23,557 nucleotides of DNA from Methanomethylicus sp964513415 (GTDB taxonomy: Archaea > Thermoproteota > Methanomethylicia > Methanomethylicales > Methanomethylicaceae). The DNA lies in contig CAZEMX010000021.1 in NCBI GenBank assembly GCA_964513415.1, positions 1-23,557 of the forward strand, given 5' to 3'. Positions 13,575 to 21,416 of the stretch are shown here, piece by piece. The position numbers were made by a program, and so were the translations under genes. The stretch's first letter is position 1. Every line of letters begins with the position of its first letter. The notes beneath the pieces were generated by a model. That model did no database searches, was not told the origin of the DNA, and saw only the letters and a list, made by a program, of their open reading frames with translations.

Positions 13575-13955
13575 ATGTCAGCAACACAAACCTCTCTCCC
13601 CACCGAAGGCCCCGACGTGCTCACAGAAAGCACCAGTACGACCAAGCCTCGTGCATTTCTCGTACAGGACAACCCTACACTCGACTTCAGCCCGCTGCGC
13701 GAGTATGCAGCGTGGCCGCCCGAAGTCATCTACGATCCGGGTCAAGTCACGCTGCACCCGCAGCACGCTGTAGAAATTGCCCGCAAGAAACTCGGCAGCA
13801 TGAAGCCGAGCGACTACCTGTTGCTCAACGGGGACCCGGTGATGATCGGGATTAGTCTCGCCATCGCCGCTGAGCTTCATGGACGCGTCAATCTGCTTCG
13901 CTGGGATCGGCGCGAGAAGGTCTACCTGCCCATCATCGTCGACTTCGACGAGTAA
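13575..13955 (+). CDS. Conserved-looking hypothetical phage protein (126 aa)
   Basis: The start at 13575 follows AGAAAGGATAGTCGCA; the longer frame from 13461 is rejected because it runs through the promoter region. A Ser/Thr-rich N-terminus of about 30 residues precedes a compact domain: DFSPLREYAAWPPEVIYDPG, then a helix, then PSDYLLLNGDPVMIGISLAIAAELHGRVNLLRWDRREKVYLPIIVDF. I do not recognise the family. As the first gene of the replication/recombination operon, with only 18 bp to the ATPase gene, it is probably expressed early. Confidence 0.7.
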   Translation: MSATQTSLPTEGPDVLTESTSTTKPRAFLVQDNPTLDFSPLREYAAWPPEVIYDPGQVTLHPQHAVEIARKKLGSMKPSDYLLLNGDPVMIGISLAIAAELHGRVNLLRWDRREKVYLPIIVDFDE

Positions 13956-13973
13956 CCCCGAAAGGAAAGCGCA

Positions 13974-14792
13974 ATGGCTTCCAAGCCGAAAGAAACTCCC
14001 GCCGCAGAAGCACCGCAAGACCAACCCACCGAAGCACCCAAGGCCGCACCTTCGCTGCTCTCTGGCGTGGTCACCGGTCGCGTTCATCAACCGCCGCGCA
14101 TCCTGCTCTACGGCATCCACGGTATCGGCAAGTCGACCTTCGCAGCGTCGGCGCCGTCGCCCATCTTCATCCCGACCGAGGATGGTGCGAACGAAATCGA
14201 TGTGCCGAAGTTCCCGCAGGTGAAGTCGCGCACCGAGGTCATGGACATCCTCCGCGCGCTCTACAAGGAGAAGCACGACTACAAGACGGTAGTGCTCGAC
14301 TCCGCCGACTGGTTCGAGGACTTCATCCAGGCCGAGCTTCGCGCCGAGTTCACCGAGAAGGAGCTTGGCTTCGGTCGCGAGTCGCTGTTCGCCGAAGGCA
14401 AAATGAGCGACGTCCTCGGGGCCTTCAGCATGCTCCGGGCGAAGCGCGACATGGCGGTCATCGTCATCGCGCACAGCGAGGTCAAGCGCTTCGACTCGCC
14501 CATCACCGAGCCCTTCGACCGGTACCAGCCGAAGCTCACCACCCGCCTCTCCTCGCTGCTCCAGGAGTGGGCTGACGTGGTCGCCTTCGCCAACTACGAC
14601 ATTTCGGTGAAGAAGGAGGACGTCGGGTTCAGTCGCGAGGTGCGCCGCGGCATCAGCAGTGGCGACCGGGTGATGTATACCGAGGAGCGCCCCGCCTTCT
14701 ACGCGAAGAACCGCTACAAGCTCCCCGTCGAAATGAAACTCGACTGGGACGAGTTCGCGAAGCACGTTCCGTACTACACGCCGCAGCAGTAA
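13974..14792 (+). CDS. RecA-fold ATPase, Sak4-like (AAA_24 phage nucleotide-binding protein)
   Basis: This 272-residue protein has an Ala/Pro/Glu-rich N-terminal tail and then a P-loop: GIHGIGKS (47-54) as Walker A and VVLDS (106-110) as Walker B. It continues with VIVIAHSE, a strand/sensor-like segment, and a C-terminal region with RYQPKLTTRLSSLLQEWADVV. This is the layout of the phage nucleotide-binding protein family, which includes Sak4, a Rad51/RecA-like annealing protein that works with a partner ssDNA-binding protein. The ssDNA-binding and YqaJ nuclease genes just downstream support a recombination role. The start follows GAAAGGAAAG. Confidence 0.8.
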   Translation: MASKPKETPAAEAPQDQPTEAPKAAPSLLSGVVTGRVHQPPRILLYGIHGIGKSTFAASAPSPIFIPTEDGANEIDVPKFPQVKSRTEVMDILRALYKEKHDYKTVVLDSADWFEDFIQAELRAEFTEKELGFGRESLFAEGKMSDVLGAFSMLRAKRDMAVIVIAHSEVKRFDSPITEPFDRYQPKLTTRLSSLLQEWADVVAFANYDISVKKEDVGFSREVRRGISSGDRVMYTEERPAFYAKNRYKLPVEMKLDWDEFAKHVPYYTPQQ

Positions 14793-14827
14793 CCGCAACA
14801 CTCTCTCATACCTACAGGAGCATTACC

Positions 14828-15358
14828 ATGGCGAAAGTCGACTGGGACCAGACCGAGTACGATGAAGGCAGGAGCGGGTTCGAGACCCTCCCCAAGGGCC
14901 GCTACCCCGCACGTTGCGAAGGCGTCGAGAAGAAGCCTACCAAGAAGAAGGACGGGTACTTCTACGAGGTCGAGTTCGTCCTCCAGGGCGACAACTTCAA
15001 GAACCGCAAGGTCTGGGCCAACCTCAACGTCAGCAACCCGAGCGAGACCGCGCAGCGCATCGGGCGCGAGCAATGGAACTCGCTCTGCGTCGCGTGCGGC
15101 TTCGCCATCGGCGCGGTCAAGGACACGAAGGAGGTCGTCGGGAAGCGCCTCATCATCCTGGTCGATGTCGAGCGCGACGGCGAGACCGAGCGCAACCGGG
15201 TCACCGGCTTCTTCGAGTTCGACGCGTCGGTGAAGGGACCGAGCGGCGGCAACGCAGCAACCGCAGCGCGCCCCGCAGCGAAACCCGCAGCGAAACCCGC
15301 CGCCAAGCCCGCAGCCCCGGCCGGCTCCCTGCCGGACGATGACGACATCCCTTTCTAG
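14828..15358 (+). CDS. Single-stranded DNA-binding protein, DUF669-like
   Basis: This 176-residue protein opens with a short acidic segment and then LPKGRYPARCEGVEKKPTKK, a beta-rich OB-like core (YFYEVEFVLQGDNFKNRKVWANLNV), and EQWNSLCVACGF. It ends with an Ala/Lys/Pro linker built on AAKP repeats and the acidic tip DDDDIPF. The acidic tip is the hallmark of SSB proteins, used to recruit partners. The core fits DUF669, a phage ssDNA-binding family often encoded with recombinases. It lies directly after the Sak4-like gene and before the nuclease. The start at 14828 is preceded by AGGAG. Confidence 0.82.
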   Translation: MAKVDWDQTEYDEGRSGFETLPKGRYPARCEGVEKKPTKKKDGYFYEVEFVLQGDNFKNRKVWANLNVSNPSETAQRIGREQWNSLCVACGFAIGAVKDTKEVVGKRLIILVDVERDGETERNRVTGFFEFDASVKGPSGGNAATAARPAAKPAAKPAAKPAAPAGSLPDDDDIPF

Positions 15359-15360
15359 GC

Positions 15361-15510
15361 CTGCTTCTCTGGCACCCGGAGTCGGAGTCTCTCTTTACCT
15401 CTGAGACCTTCGATCCGGGTGACGGTTGCGTAGAAGACGTCACCGAAGAGGAGTGGGCTAGGAAGCTATGGAACCAACTTCATCCGAAACACCCGCTGCC
15501 CCCACAGTAA
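15361..15510 (+). CDS. Possible small acidic protein with CTG start
   Basis: A frame open from the preceding in-frame stop to TAA at 15510 reads like real protein: LLLWHPESESLFTSET, then FDPGDGCVEDVTEEEWARKL, then WNQLHPKHPLPP. It contains no ATG, GTG or TTG before the first plausible residue. The earliest reasonable start is CTG at 15361, giving 49 residues, and no ribosome-binding site is clear. It overlaps the YqaJ-type gene by 43 bases and fills an otherwise empty 109-bp gap. A base error that destroyed a normal start is possible. Confidence 0.35.
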   Translation: MLLWHPESESLFTSETFDPGDGCVEDVTEEEWARKLWNQLHPKHPLPPQ

Positions 15511-16508
15511 GTGAACGCCAAGGCTACATCGGCGGCAGCGACGCAGCAGCAATCCTCGGGCTCTCCCCGTACTCCACGCCCTTCTCTGTCTTCGTGCAGA
15601 AAATGGGCGGGGCGACCCGACCCATCGATGACGCGCTCCAGGAGAAGTTCGACTTCGGGCACGACATGGAGCCGGTGATCGCGAACGCCTTCGCTCGCCG
15701 CTACCGCTTCGATGTCTTCAAGCCGAGCAAGCAAACCGAGTTCCTGCGCAACGTGACTCACCCGTTCATGGGCGGGCACATCGACTACTGGGTCAAGCGT
15801 TACGACGATGAGTACCCGTTCGCGATTGCCGAGTGTAAGAACATCGAGTTCCGCGGACCCGAATGGGGCGACCCGGACCCCGAAGGCCGCAACGCAAACA
15901 ACATCGCCATCTACTACCTGACCCAGTGCGACCACTACATGGCGCTGACCGGGGTCGAGTACTGCTACCTGCTCGCACTGTTCGGCGGCTGCCGCTTGGT
16001 GCCTTACCTCATCAAGCGAGACCTCGACCGAGAGGCAATCCTGCTCGAGGCTGAGGACAGATTCTGGCGGCGAGTTCAGGCCGATGACCCGCCCGACTTC
16101 GGCGGGAGCCTCGACGACCTGACTCTCGCGCTCCGAACCAAGTACCTGAAGGGCGTCACCGCGGCGGAGGCGAAGAAGGAGAAGATGGTCCTGCAGTTGA
16201 GCGACGCAACCGCGAAGCTCCTCAGCGAAATCAAAGCACACCGCCGAGTGCTCTCCCGCGAGAAGAAGGAGGAGCAGGCGAAGGTCGGAGCGCTCATCCG
16301 GCTGCTGGAGGGCAAGACCGGTTACTTGCAGATCGGCGGAGAAAAGTGGGGCAGCCTGCTCATGCAGGACCGGCATTACTTCGACGACTTCGAGTTCAAG
16401 ATGAAGCACCCCGACCTGTACGCGCAGTTCGAAAGCGAGCGTCGCATCGGCCCGATCCTTCGGCTGCGCAAGGACGCTGACGAAGAGAGTAACGACACAG
16501 AGGAGTAG
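15468..16508 (+). CDS. YqaJ-like viral recombinase/exonuclease
   Basis: This 346-residue PD-(D/E)XK nuclease of the YqaJ/lambda-exonuclease type has YIGGSDAAAILGLSPY (20-35) at the start and an FGHDMEP motif with Glu68. The catalytic set is HIDYWV (Asp106) and AECKN (Glu122, Lys124). A helical C-terminal part follows, with a coiled-coil stretch AAEAKKEKMVLQLSDATAK. The enzyme chews the 5' strand of duplex ends so that the annealing protein can act. The ssDNA-binding and Sak4-like genes upstream complete such a pathway. The start follows AGGAAG. Confidence 0.87.
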   Translation: MEPTSSETPAAPTVSERQGYIGGSDAAAILGLSPYSTPFSVFVQKMGGATRPIDDALQEKFDFGHDMEPVIANAFARRYRFDVFKPSKQTEFLRNVTHPFMGGHIDYWVKRYDDEYPFAIAECKNIEFRGPEWGDPDPEGRNANNIAIYYLTQCDHYMALTGVEYCYLLALFGGCRLVPYLIKRDLDREAILLEAEDRFWRRVQADDPPDFGGSLDDLTLALRTKYLKGVTAAEAKKEKMVLQLSDATAKLLSEIKAHRRVLSREKKEEQAKVGALIRLLEGKTGYLQIGGEKWGSLLMQDRHYFDDFEFKMKHPDLYAQFESERRIGPILRLRKDADEESNDTEE

Positions 16509-16511
16509 GGG

Positions 16512-17084
16512 ATGAGTCCGAGTGCCAAGAAGAAGCAGCAGGAGGAGTTCGCGCGGTCACCGGTGGTTATCGCCATCGACCCAGGCATCCACGGAGCAGT
16601 GGCGTTCCTCGACCTGCGACGTCGTAGGCATGACGACGACTGGGACTCCTGCTTCGTCGGGGTCTACGACATGCCGACCGAGGCAAAGAAGAGCGGCCGC
16701 AACCAGGTCGATGCGAACAACCTTTATTCGCTGCTCAGCAGCACCGTCAATGGTCTTGGGGAGGCGGACGTAGTCCCAGTGCTGACAGTCATCGAACAGG
16801 TAAGCGCCATGCCCGGGCAAGGCGTCTCGGGCATGTTCTCGCTCGGCGACTCCTTCGGCGTTGCTCGCGCGCTCGCGCATACGGTCGGGCGCGTCAGCTA
16901 CGCGTCTCCCGCTCACTGGAAGAGGCTCGCGGGAGTGACCAAAAACAAGGCCTACTCGCTGACTCTTGCGCGCCGCGCCTTCCCTTCCGCGGACCACCAC
17001 CTGACTCGCAAGAAGGACGAAGGACGCGCGGAAGCTCTCCTGCTCGCGCGCTTCGCCGCACAGAACCTCGACAAATTCTTCTGA
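16512..17084 (+). CDS. RuvC-like Holliday junction resolvase
   Basis: This 190-residue RNase H-fold protein has the four acidic positions of RuvC-type resolvases: Asp23 in IAIDPG, Glu95 in TVIEQV, and Asp169 and Glu174 in KKDEGRAEALLLA. A GVSGMFSLGDSFGVARALA segment and a PAHWKRLAGV segment are typical of phage RuvC-like enzymes. It cuts branched DNA formed during recombination or replication before packaging. The start at 16512 follows GGAGTAGGGG and is four bases after the nuclease stop. Confidence 0.85.
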   Translation: MSPSAKKKQQEEFARSPVVIAIDPGIHGAVAFLDLRRRRHDDDWDSCFVGVYDMPTEAKKSGRNQVDANNLYSLLSSTVNGLGEADVVPVLTVIEQVSAMPGQGVSGMFSLGDSFGVARALAHTVGRVSYASPAHWKRLAGVTKNKAYSLTLARRAFPSADHHLTRKKDEGRAEALLLARFAAQNLDKFF

Positions 17085-17087
17085 CCC

Positions 17088-19283
17088 GTGCCCGCACCCG
17101 ACAAGATCGTCGTTGCCCGCGGCGAGCACGTCGCAGCAGTCGACCCTGGCGCTGACTTCAGCCCGCAACTCGAGCTTTCGTGGAGCGAGTTTGTCGAGCA
17201 AGTCACGACCTTCGACCACCGCGCTGACAAGGACGGCCCCTACTTCTGCCGACCCATGGGCGGGAGCGGGCATCGCACCGACAAGAACGCAGAGCCTTGG
17301 CCGCTGCTCATCGCAGACCTGGATCAACTGCTCCCGGAGGATGTCAACGCACTGCACGACTGGTGCGAGAAGGCGGGCCTGTCGCTGGTCGCGAGTACCA
17401 CCTTCTCGCACTCGGCCGATGCGCCTCGCATGCGTCTGTGGATTCGCTGCTCACGCATGGTGACCAAGGAAGAGCACCCGTTCCTGCACCGGTCGCTTGT
17501 CGCGACCTTCCCGTTCAAGCTCGACGACTCATTAGCGAAGCCTTCGCAGCCGATCTACCTCCCCTCCTGCCCGCCGCAAAAGGCGAGTCTCGCCTTCGCA
17601 CGCGAGTACGCGGGCAAGCCCATCGACGTCGACCGCATGCTCGACGGGTACAAGGAGTTGATCGCTGAGCGAGCGAAGGGCCGGGACGCTAACGCCAAGG
17701 GGCTGAAGACAGGAGTACGGACAGCAGGCGGCACCATCGACCTGTTCAACCGCAACTTCGACCTGCGGGACCTCCTCGAAAGCAGCAGTGCCTACCTGCG
17801 CAAGTCGCGCAACCGGTACATGTACCGGGGGTCGAAGAGTAAGCGCGCTGCGGTGGTGCTTTACGACGACGGTCCCGAACACTGTGTCGTCTCCTTCCAC
17901 GAGAATGACCCGCTTGCTGTCAAGAACAGCGATGGCACCCCGCGCATCCTCGACCCGTTCGCTGCGTATGCAATCCTCGAGCACAACGACGACTTCAAGG
18001 ACGCGTTCGAAGGCGCGCGCCGCTGGGTCAACGAGCATGGCGTGGGCGAGAAGGAGAAAGCGGCAAGCGAAGCGCCTCCCAAGCAACTCGCGATCCTCAC
18101 GCTCGACCAGATCAGTGCGAACTTGATCCCTCGTGCGTCGGTCATCCAGGGCCTGCTGGAACGCGCGTCAATTGTACTAGCGACCGGGGACTCGAACTCG
18201 GGCAAGACCACAGTACTTCAGTACCAGTCGCTGTGCATTGCTCTCGGGATCCCCTTTGCTTCCCATAACACGTCCCGCGCGAAGGTACTGTGGGTCGCGG
18301 GCGAGGACGCCTACAACGCGCAGATTCGCTACTTGGCGCTATCGCAGAAGTACAGCATCGACCCGAAGGACCTAAAGGACTGGTTGTTCATCCTGCCGCA
18401 GCGCATCGAAATCCTCAACCCCGAGTCGCTCGACCTCTTCCACGAGGCGGTAGCGGCGCGCCTCCCGAACTACAACGAGATTGGTGCTATCTACCTCGAT
18501 TCGAAGTCGATGGTGTGGGGCGGCGAGGATGAAAACAGCAACGATGAGGCGGCGCGCTTCATCCAGGTGCTGAACGAGGACATAGCACAGCGCTACCAGG
18601 CTGGCGTGGTGGTCACGCACCACCTGACCAAGTTCAAGGAGAAGTCGCAGCAGTCGGCTCGGGGTGCGGGCGCACTCATCAACAACATCGACCATGAGTG
18701 GCGTTTCGACAAGAAGGGCAACGAGCACGTGGTGACGATGGAGCCCGGTGCCAAGCTTCGCATCGCCCCGTGGTCGCCGAAGCACTTCTTCATCGAAGTC
18801 TACTCGCTCGACTGCACCGACCACGCGCACCTCATCGACAACTTCGGCGAAGCGCCCAAGATTAGCGTGCCCAAGCTCGTCAATGCCGCAGGGGTCGCGG
18901 TTGCGTCGATGGAGGAGGATCACGAGCAAGCGCTGGTGCTGCTCGCGCTAAGCTCCCCCTCAGCGATCACTGGTAAGGGCAAGGTCATGGTGCGCAGAGT
19001 AGCCAAGGCCGTGCTGGATCACCCCGCAGGCCAGAACATCCGCAAGCAGCGCGGCGTGCCCTCCGGCGTCGACTCGGCCGAGGATGCGGAGGAGGCCATC
19101 GTCAAGTCATACCAGGACAAGCTCCGCCGCACAGTTCTGCCGAGACTGGTTGAAGCGAAACTGGTTGACAAGGACTTCCGAGTCACCGACGCGGGGCGCA
19201 CCTTCTCCGAACAGACCCTAGGCCCCGCGGTCGAGTCTGTCCCCGAGACCGCTGACCGGGAACCGGGTGAGGACGATGAGTGA
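17088..19283 (+). CDS. Primase-helicase: AEP-like primase domain plus RepA-type (AAA_25) helicase
   Basis: This 731-residue protein has an N-terminal region with LLIADLDQL (Asp77, Asp79) and STTFSHS (His108), the order of acidic and histidine motifs in archaeo-eukaryotic-primase-like (prim-pol) domains of phage replication proteins. From about residue 350, a RecA-fold helicase carries Walker A GDSNSGKT (367-374), VLWVAGEDAYNAQ, GAIYLDSKSMVWGGEDEN (Walker B region) and VVVTHHLTKF, matching RepA/AAA_25 hexameric helicases. The C-terminal 130 residues look helical, possibly a winged helix. The start is GTG at 17088, four bases after the resolvase stop. No other primase or replicative helicase is in the window. 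Confidence 0.82.
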   Translation: MPAPDKIVVARGEHVAAVDPGADFSPQLELSWSEFVEQVTTFDHRADKDGPYFCRPMGGSGHRTDKNAEPWPLLIADLDQLLPEDVNALHDWCEKAGLSLVASTTFSHSADAPRMRLWIRCSRMVTKEEHPFLHRSLVATFPFKLDDSLAKPSQPIYLPSCPPQKASLAFAREYAGKPIDVDRMLDGYKELIAERAKGRDANAKGLKTGVRTAGGTIDLFNRNFDLRDLLESSSAYLRKSRNRYMYRGSKSKRAAVVLYDDGPEHCVVSFHENDPLAVKNSDGTPRILDPFAAYAILEHNDDFKDAFEGARRWVNEHGVGEKEKAASEAPPKQLAILTLDQISANLIPRASVIQGLLERASIVLATGDSNSGKTTVLQYQSLCIALGIPFASHNTSRAKVLWVAGEDAYNAQIRYLALSQKYSIDPKDLKDWLFILPQRIEILNPESLDLFHEAVAARLPNYNEIGAIYLDSKSMVWGGEDENSNDEAARFIQVLNEDIAQRYQAGVVVTHHLTKFKEKSQQSARGAGALINNIDHEWRFDKKGNEHVVTMEPGAKLRIAPWSPKHFFIEVYSLDCTDHAHLIDNFGEAPKISVPKLVNAAGVAVASMEEDHEQALVLLALSSPSAITGKGKVMVRRVAKAVLDHPAGQNIRKQRGVPSGVDSAEDAEEAIVKSYQDKLRRTVLPRLVEAKLVDKDFRVTDAGRTFSEQTLGPAVESVPETADREPGEDDE

Positions 19284-19302
19284 AAAAATTTCTGCAACCC
19301 TA

Positions 19303-19331
19303 TTGCGTAGAGGCAGTCATGCGGCTATGAT
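19303..19331 (+). promoter_or_regulatory. Sigma70-type promoter for the basic protein gene
   Basis: TTGCGT (19303-19308) and TATGAT (19326-19331) are separated by 17 bp in the 90-bp gap after the primase-helicase gene. The -10 box matches at five of six positions. Transcription would start near 19338, about 35 nt before the GTG start at 19374. It would add extra transcription to the basic-protein gene, which has its own terminator. Confidence 0.7.
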
Positions 19332-19373
19332 GACCGAGTAGTTGCAGTGCTCGCATTCTAGAAAGGAGAGCAA

Positions 19374-20363
19374 GTGAGCAAGGGGAAAGCAGTCAAGGCC
19401 GTTGGCAAGTCTCGTAGTAAGAAGCGCAGCAAGACTCCCGCAGTAATCCCAGGCGTAGCCGAAGCCGAACTCCTAGCAGCACAGGGAGTCGGCGCTCTCG
19501 CGTCTGCGGCTCCCGCGGTCGATGCCGAGACCGATGCTTCTCCGTTGCCCCCGCCCCCGCGCGCCCAGGAAGAGAAGTGGTTACCTCCCGTAGGTCCCCC
19601 GCCCGTTCCAAGCGTCTGGCGCGATGCTGGTTACCTCGCTCTTGTCGTAAGCTTTCGCGACGGACAGGTCAGCTACATATCGTCGTCTGAAGGAGGCGTG
19701 TCCCATCGCATGTCGCTGCCGACTTTCTGGTCGCACGTGCGCCCCACCCTGCAAGTCGTCGAGCCCATCCGCTGCGCGCTCTCATTCCTTACGCGCGAAC
19801 GCAGCGGTCTATTTAATCTGCGCGTGAGGGACGTCAGGAGACTGGTAGAAATGATCACCCGTGAGGAGTTGGACAAGCTCTCGGAGCGCGAACTCGGGGA
19901 GCAGTATCGCAAGCTTGTCGACCCGAAAGGGCCGCAACGGGTCAAGGCAGACAAGAAGAGCGACTACATCGACAAGATCCTCGTCGCCGCAAAGGAAATG
20001 GGCGCGAAGGTCGAAGCGAGCGAAAGCGCGTCGGCAGCACCGCAGAAGGAGAAGAAGGCCAAGGCTCCGAAGGCCCCGAAGGAACCCAAGGCCGCGAAGC
20101 CGCCGAAGGAACCGAAGCCGCCGAAGGAGAAGAAGGCCAAGGAACCGAAGCCGCCCAAGCCCCCGAAGGAGAAGAAGCCCTCTGCGAAGGAAGTCAAGGC
20201 TGCGGGCGGCAACCCCTTCCGCGAAGGCAGCATGAAGCACAAGGCCTTCGCCGTCTACCTCTCCAGTAAGGGCGACCGCGCCAAGACGGTCGAAGCAGCG
20301 ACCAAGGCCGGCGCGACCGCATCGACGGCAAGCTCCTGGTACAACGCGTTCAACAAGCTCTAG
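19374..20363 (+). CDS. Basic Lys/Pro-rich protein with H1-like tail and small C-terminal domain
   Basis: This 329-residue protein has a lysine-rich start, a Pro/Ala-rich stretch (about 40-75) and a central domain (WRDAGYLALVVSFRDGQVSYIS, SLPTFWSHVRPTLQVVE). A helical segment with ITREELDKLSERELGEQYRKL comes next. Residues about 222-275 are a histone H1-like run of KEKKAK, PKAPKEP, KPPKEPK units. The last 50 residues (MKHKAFAVYLSSKGDRAKTV...SSWYNAFNKL) look like a small helix-turn-helix-type domain. DNA compaction or regulation is inferred. The GTG start follows AGAAAGGAGAG. It has its own promoter and terminator and is likely highly expressed. Confidence 0.7.
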   Translation: MSKGKAVKAVGKSRSKKRSKTPAVIPGVAEAELLAAQGVGALASAAPAVDAETDASPLPPPPRAQEEKWLPPVGPPPVPSVWRDAGYLALVVSFRDGQVSYISSSEGGVSHRMSLPTFWSHVRPTLQVVEPIRCALSFLTRERSGLFNLRVRDVRRLVEMITREELDKLSERELGEQYRKLVDPKGPQRVKADKKSDYIDKILVAAKEMGAKVEASESASAAPQKEKKAKAPKAPKEPKAAKPPKEPKPPKEKKAKEPKPPKPPKEKKPSAKEVKAAGGNPFREGSMKHKAFAVYLSSKGDRAKTVEAATKAGATASTASSWYNAFNKL

Positions 20364-20373
20364 CCTTTCGGCA

Positions 20374-20440
20374 AGCGAGAGGCGCTTCCTGACCCGCGGA
20401 CTCGGACGCCCCCGCGGGATGCGCCTCTCGCTTCTTTTTC
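20374..20440 (+). terminator. Strong rightward intrinsic terminator
   Basis: AAGCGAGAGGCGC (20374-20386) pairs perfectly over 13 bp with GCGCCTCTCGCTT (20421-20433), and an inner CCCGCGG/CCGCGGG stem (20394-20400 with 20412-20418) adds to it. TTTTT at 20435-20439 follows. It lies just after the basic-protein stop and ends ten bases before the queE start codon, so read-through or a nearby promoter must supply the que genes. Confidence 0.9.
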
Positions 20441-20449
20441 GGAGAACCC

Positions 20450-21193
20450 ATGTTCGGCACCAACCCCATCCGCAAGGTCGACGACACCACCGACTCGCTG
20501 CTGGTGCACTCGCTGTTCCCGACCATGCAAGGAGAAGGTCCCTTCGCGGGTCGGCGCGCTGTCTTCCTGCGCCTCGCTGGTTGCTCTCTTGCTTGCTCCT
20601 GGTGTGACACCGAGTTCGAGCAAGACTCGCACCGCATCCCGAACGAAGCGCTCTCGAACCTCATCCGGCAGGAGGGGCTAGGCGGCACGGGTAACCTCTG
20701 CGTCATCACCGGCGGAGAGCCCATGCGCCAGAACATCGCACCGCTCTGCCGCACGTTGCTGAAGGCGGGATGGCAGGTGCAGATTGAGACCGCGGGCATT
20801 CACTGGCCTCCGGGAATGGATCAGATGGAGGAGTGTCTCATCCCGGTCGAAGGCGACCCGCAACTGACCATCGTCTGCTCGCCCAAGACGCCCAAGCTCA
20901 ACCCGTACCTGGAGCAGTACTGCTGGAACTACAAGTACATCATCGACGCGGACGAACCCGCAGCGGATGACGGCTTGCCCCTGCATGCTGTCTCGCAAGC
21001 GCACAAGAAGAACTCGGGCCTGATGTTCCGCCCCGCGGGCGAATCGCACCGTCGCAATATCTTCGTGCAACCGCTGCACTACCACGAGGATCGCGACCAC
21101 ACGCAACGCAACATCGACCGCTGCGTGCAACTGGTGCTGGAGCAGGGGTATCGACTCTCGCTCCAGACGCACAAGATACTGGGACTGCCATGA
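20450..21193 (+). CDS. queE: 7-carboxy-7-deazaguanine synthase (radical SAM)
   Basis: QueE converts 6-carboxy-tetrahydropterin (CPH4) into 7-carboxy-7-deazaguanine using S-adenosylmethionine, a [4Fe-4S] cluster and Mg. The cluster motif CxxxCxxC is seen as Cys45, Cys49 and Cys52 (GCSLACSWCD), after TMQGEGPFAGRRAVFLRLAG, the family's substrate/cluster loop. The SAM-binding GGEP is at 88-91. The protein is 247 residues, within the family's usual range. It is followed by queD, folE and queC-like genes in the same direction. The start follows GGAGAA. Confidence 0.92.
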   Translation: MFGTNPIRKVDDTTDSLLVHSLFPTMQGEGPFAGRRAVFLRLAGCSLACSWCDTEFEQDSHRIPNEALSNLIRQEGLGGTGNLCVITGGEPMRQNIAPLCRTLLKAGWQVQIETAGIHWPPGMDQMEECLIPVEGDPQLTIVCSPKTPKLNPYLEQYCWNYKYIIDADEPAADDGLPLHAVSQAHKKNSGLMFRPAGESHRRNIFVQPLHYHEDRDHTQRNIDRCVQLVLEQGYRLSLQTHKILGLP

Positions 21194-21408
21194 GCTACGA
21201 AAGCGTGCTGATTTTCCGCGTCATCTTCGCCGTCGTCCTTGCGGCGGCCGGCAGCGGGCTTTGCGTAGTCTGCTCCGAAGACCCGAGGCGCTGGGCACGA
21301 GGAGTCGGGTACATCGTCGGCGCTGCGTTCTGCTTCCCCGCCGTCTTCTTCCTCGCTCGCTTCTGGCTGTGGGTGCTAGGCGTCGACTTGCCTGCCTGTT
21401 TTAGCTGA
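21190..21408 (+). CDS. Small membrane protein (72 aa)
   Basis: The ATG overlaps the queE stop (ATGA). The product has two hydrophobic segments, about residues 7-27 (LIFRVIFAVVLAAAGSGLCVV) and 39-64 (VGYIVGAAFCFPAVFFLARFWLWVLG), so it should be an inner-membrane hairpin. The short loop between them is basic. The function is unknown. It interrupts the queuosine-type genes, as small phage genes often do. Confidence 0.65.
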   Translation: MSYESVLIFRVIFAVVLAAAGSGLCVVCSEDPRRWARGVGYIVGAAFCFPAVFFLARFWLWVLGVDLPACFS

Positions 21409-21416
21409 GGTGACCC

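Noticed and set aside
13578..14801. 407-codon minus-strand open frame
   Set aside because: It is antisense to the Sak4-like ATPase and upstream gene, lacks a ribosome-binding site, and its residues mirror GC-rich codon bias.
15480..16409. 309-codon minus-strand open frame
   Set aside because: It is antisense to the YqaJ-type nuclease with its intact catalytic residues.
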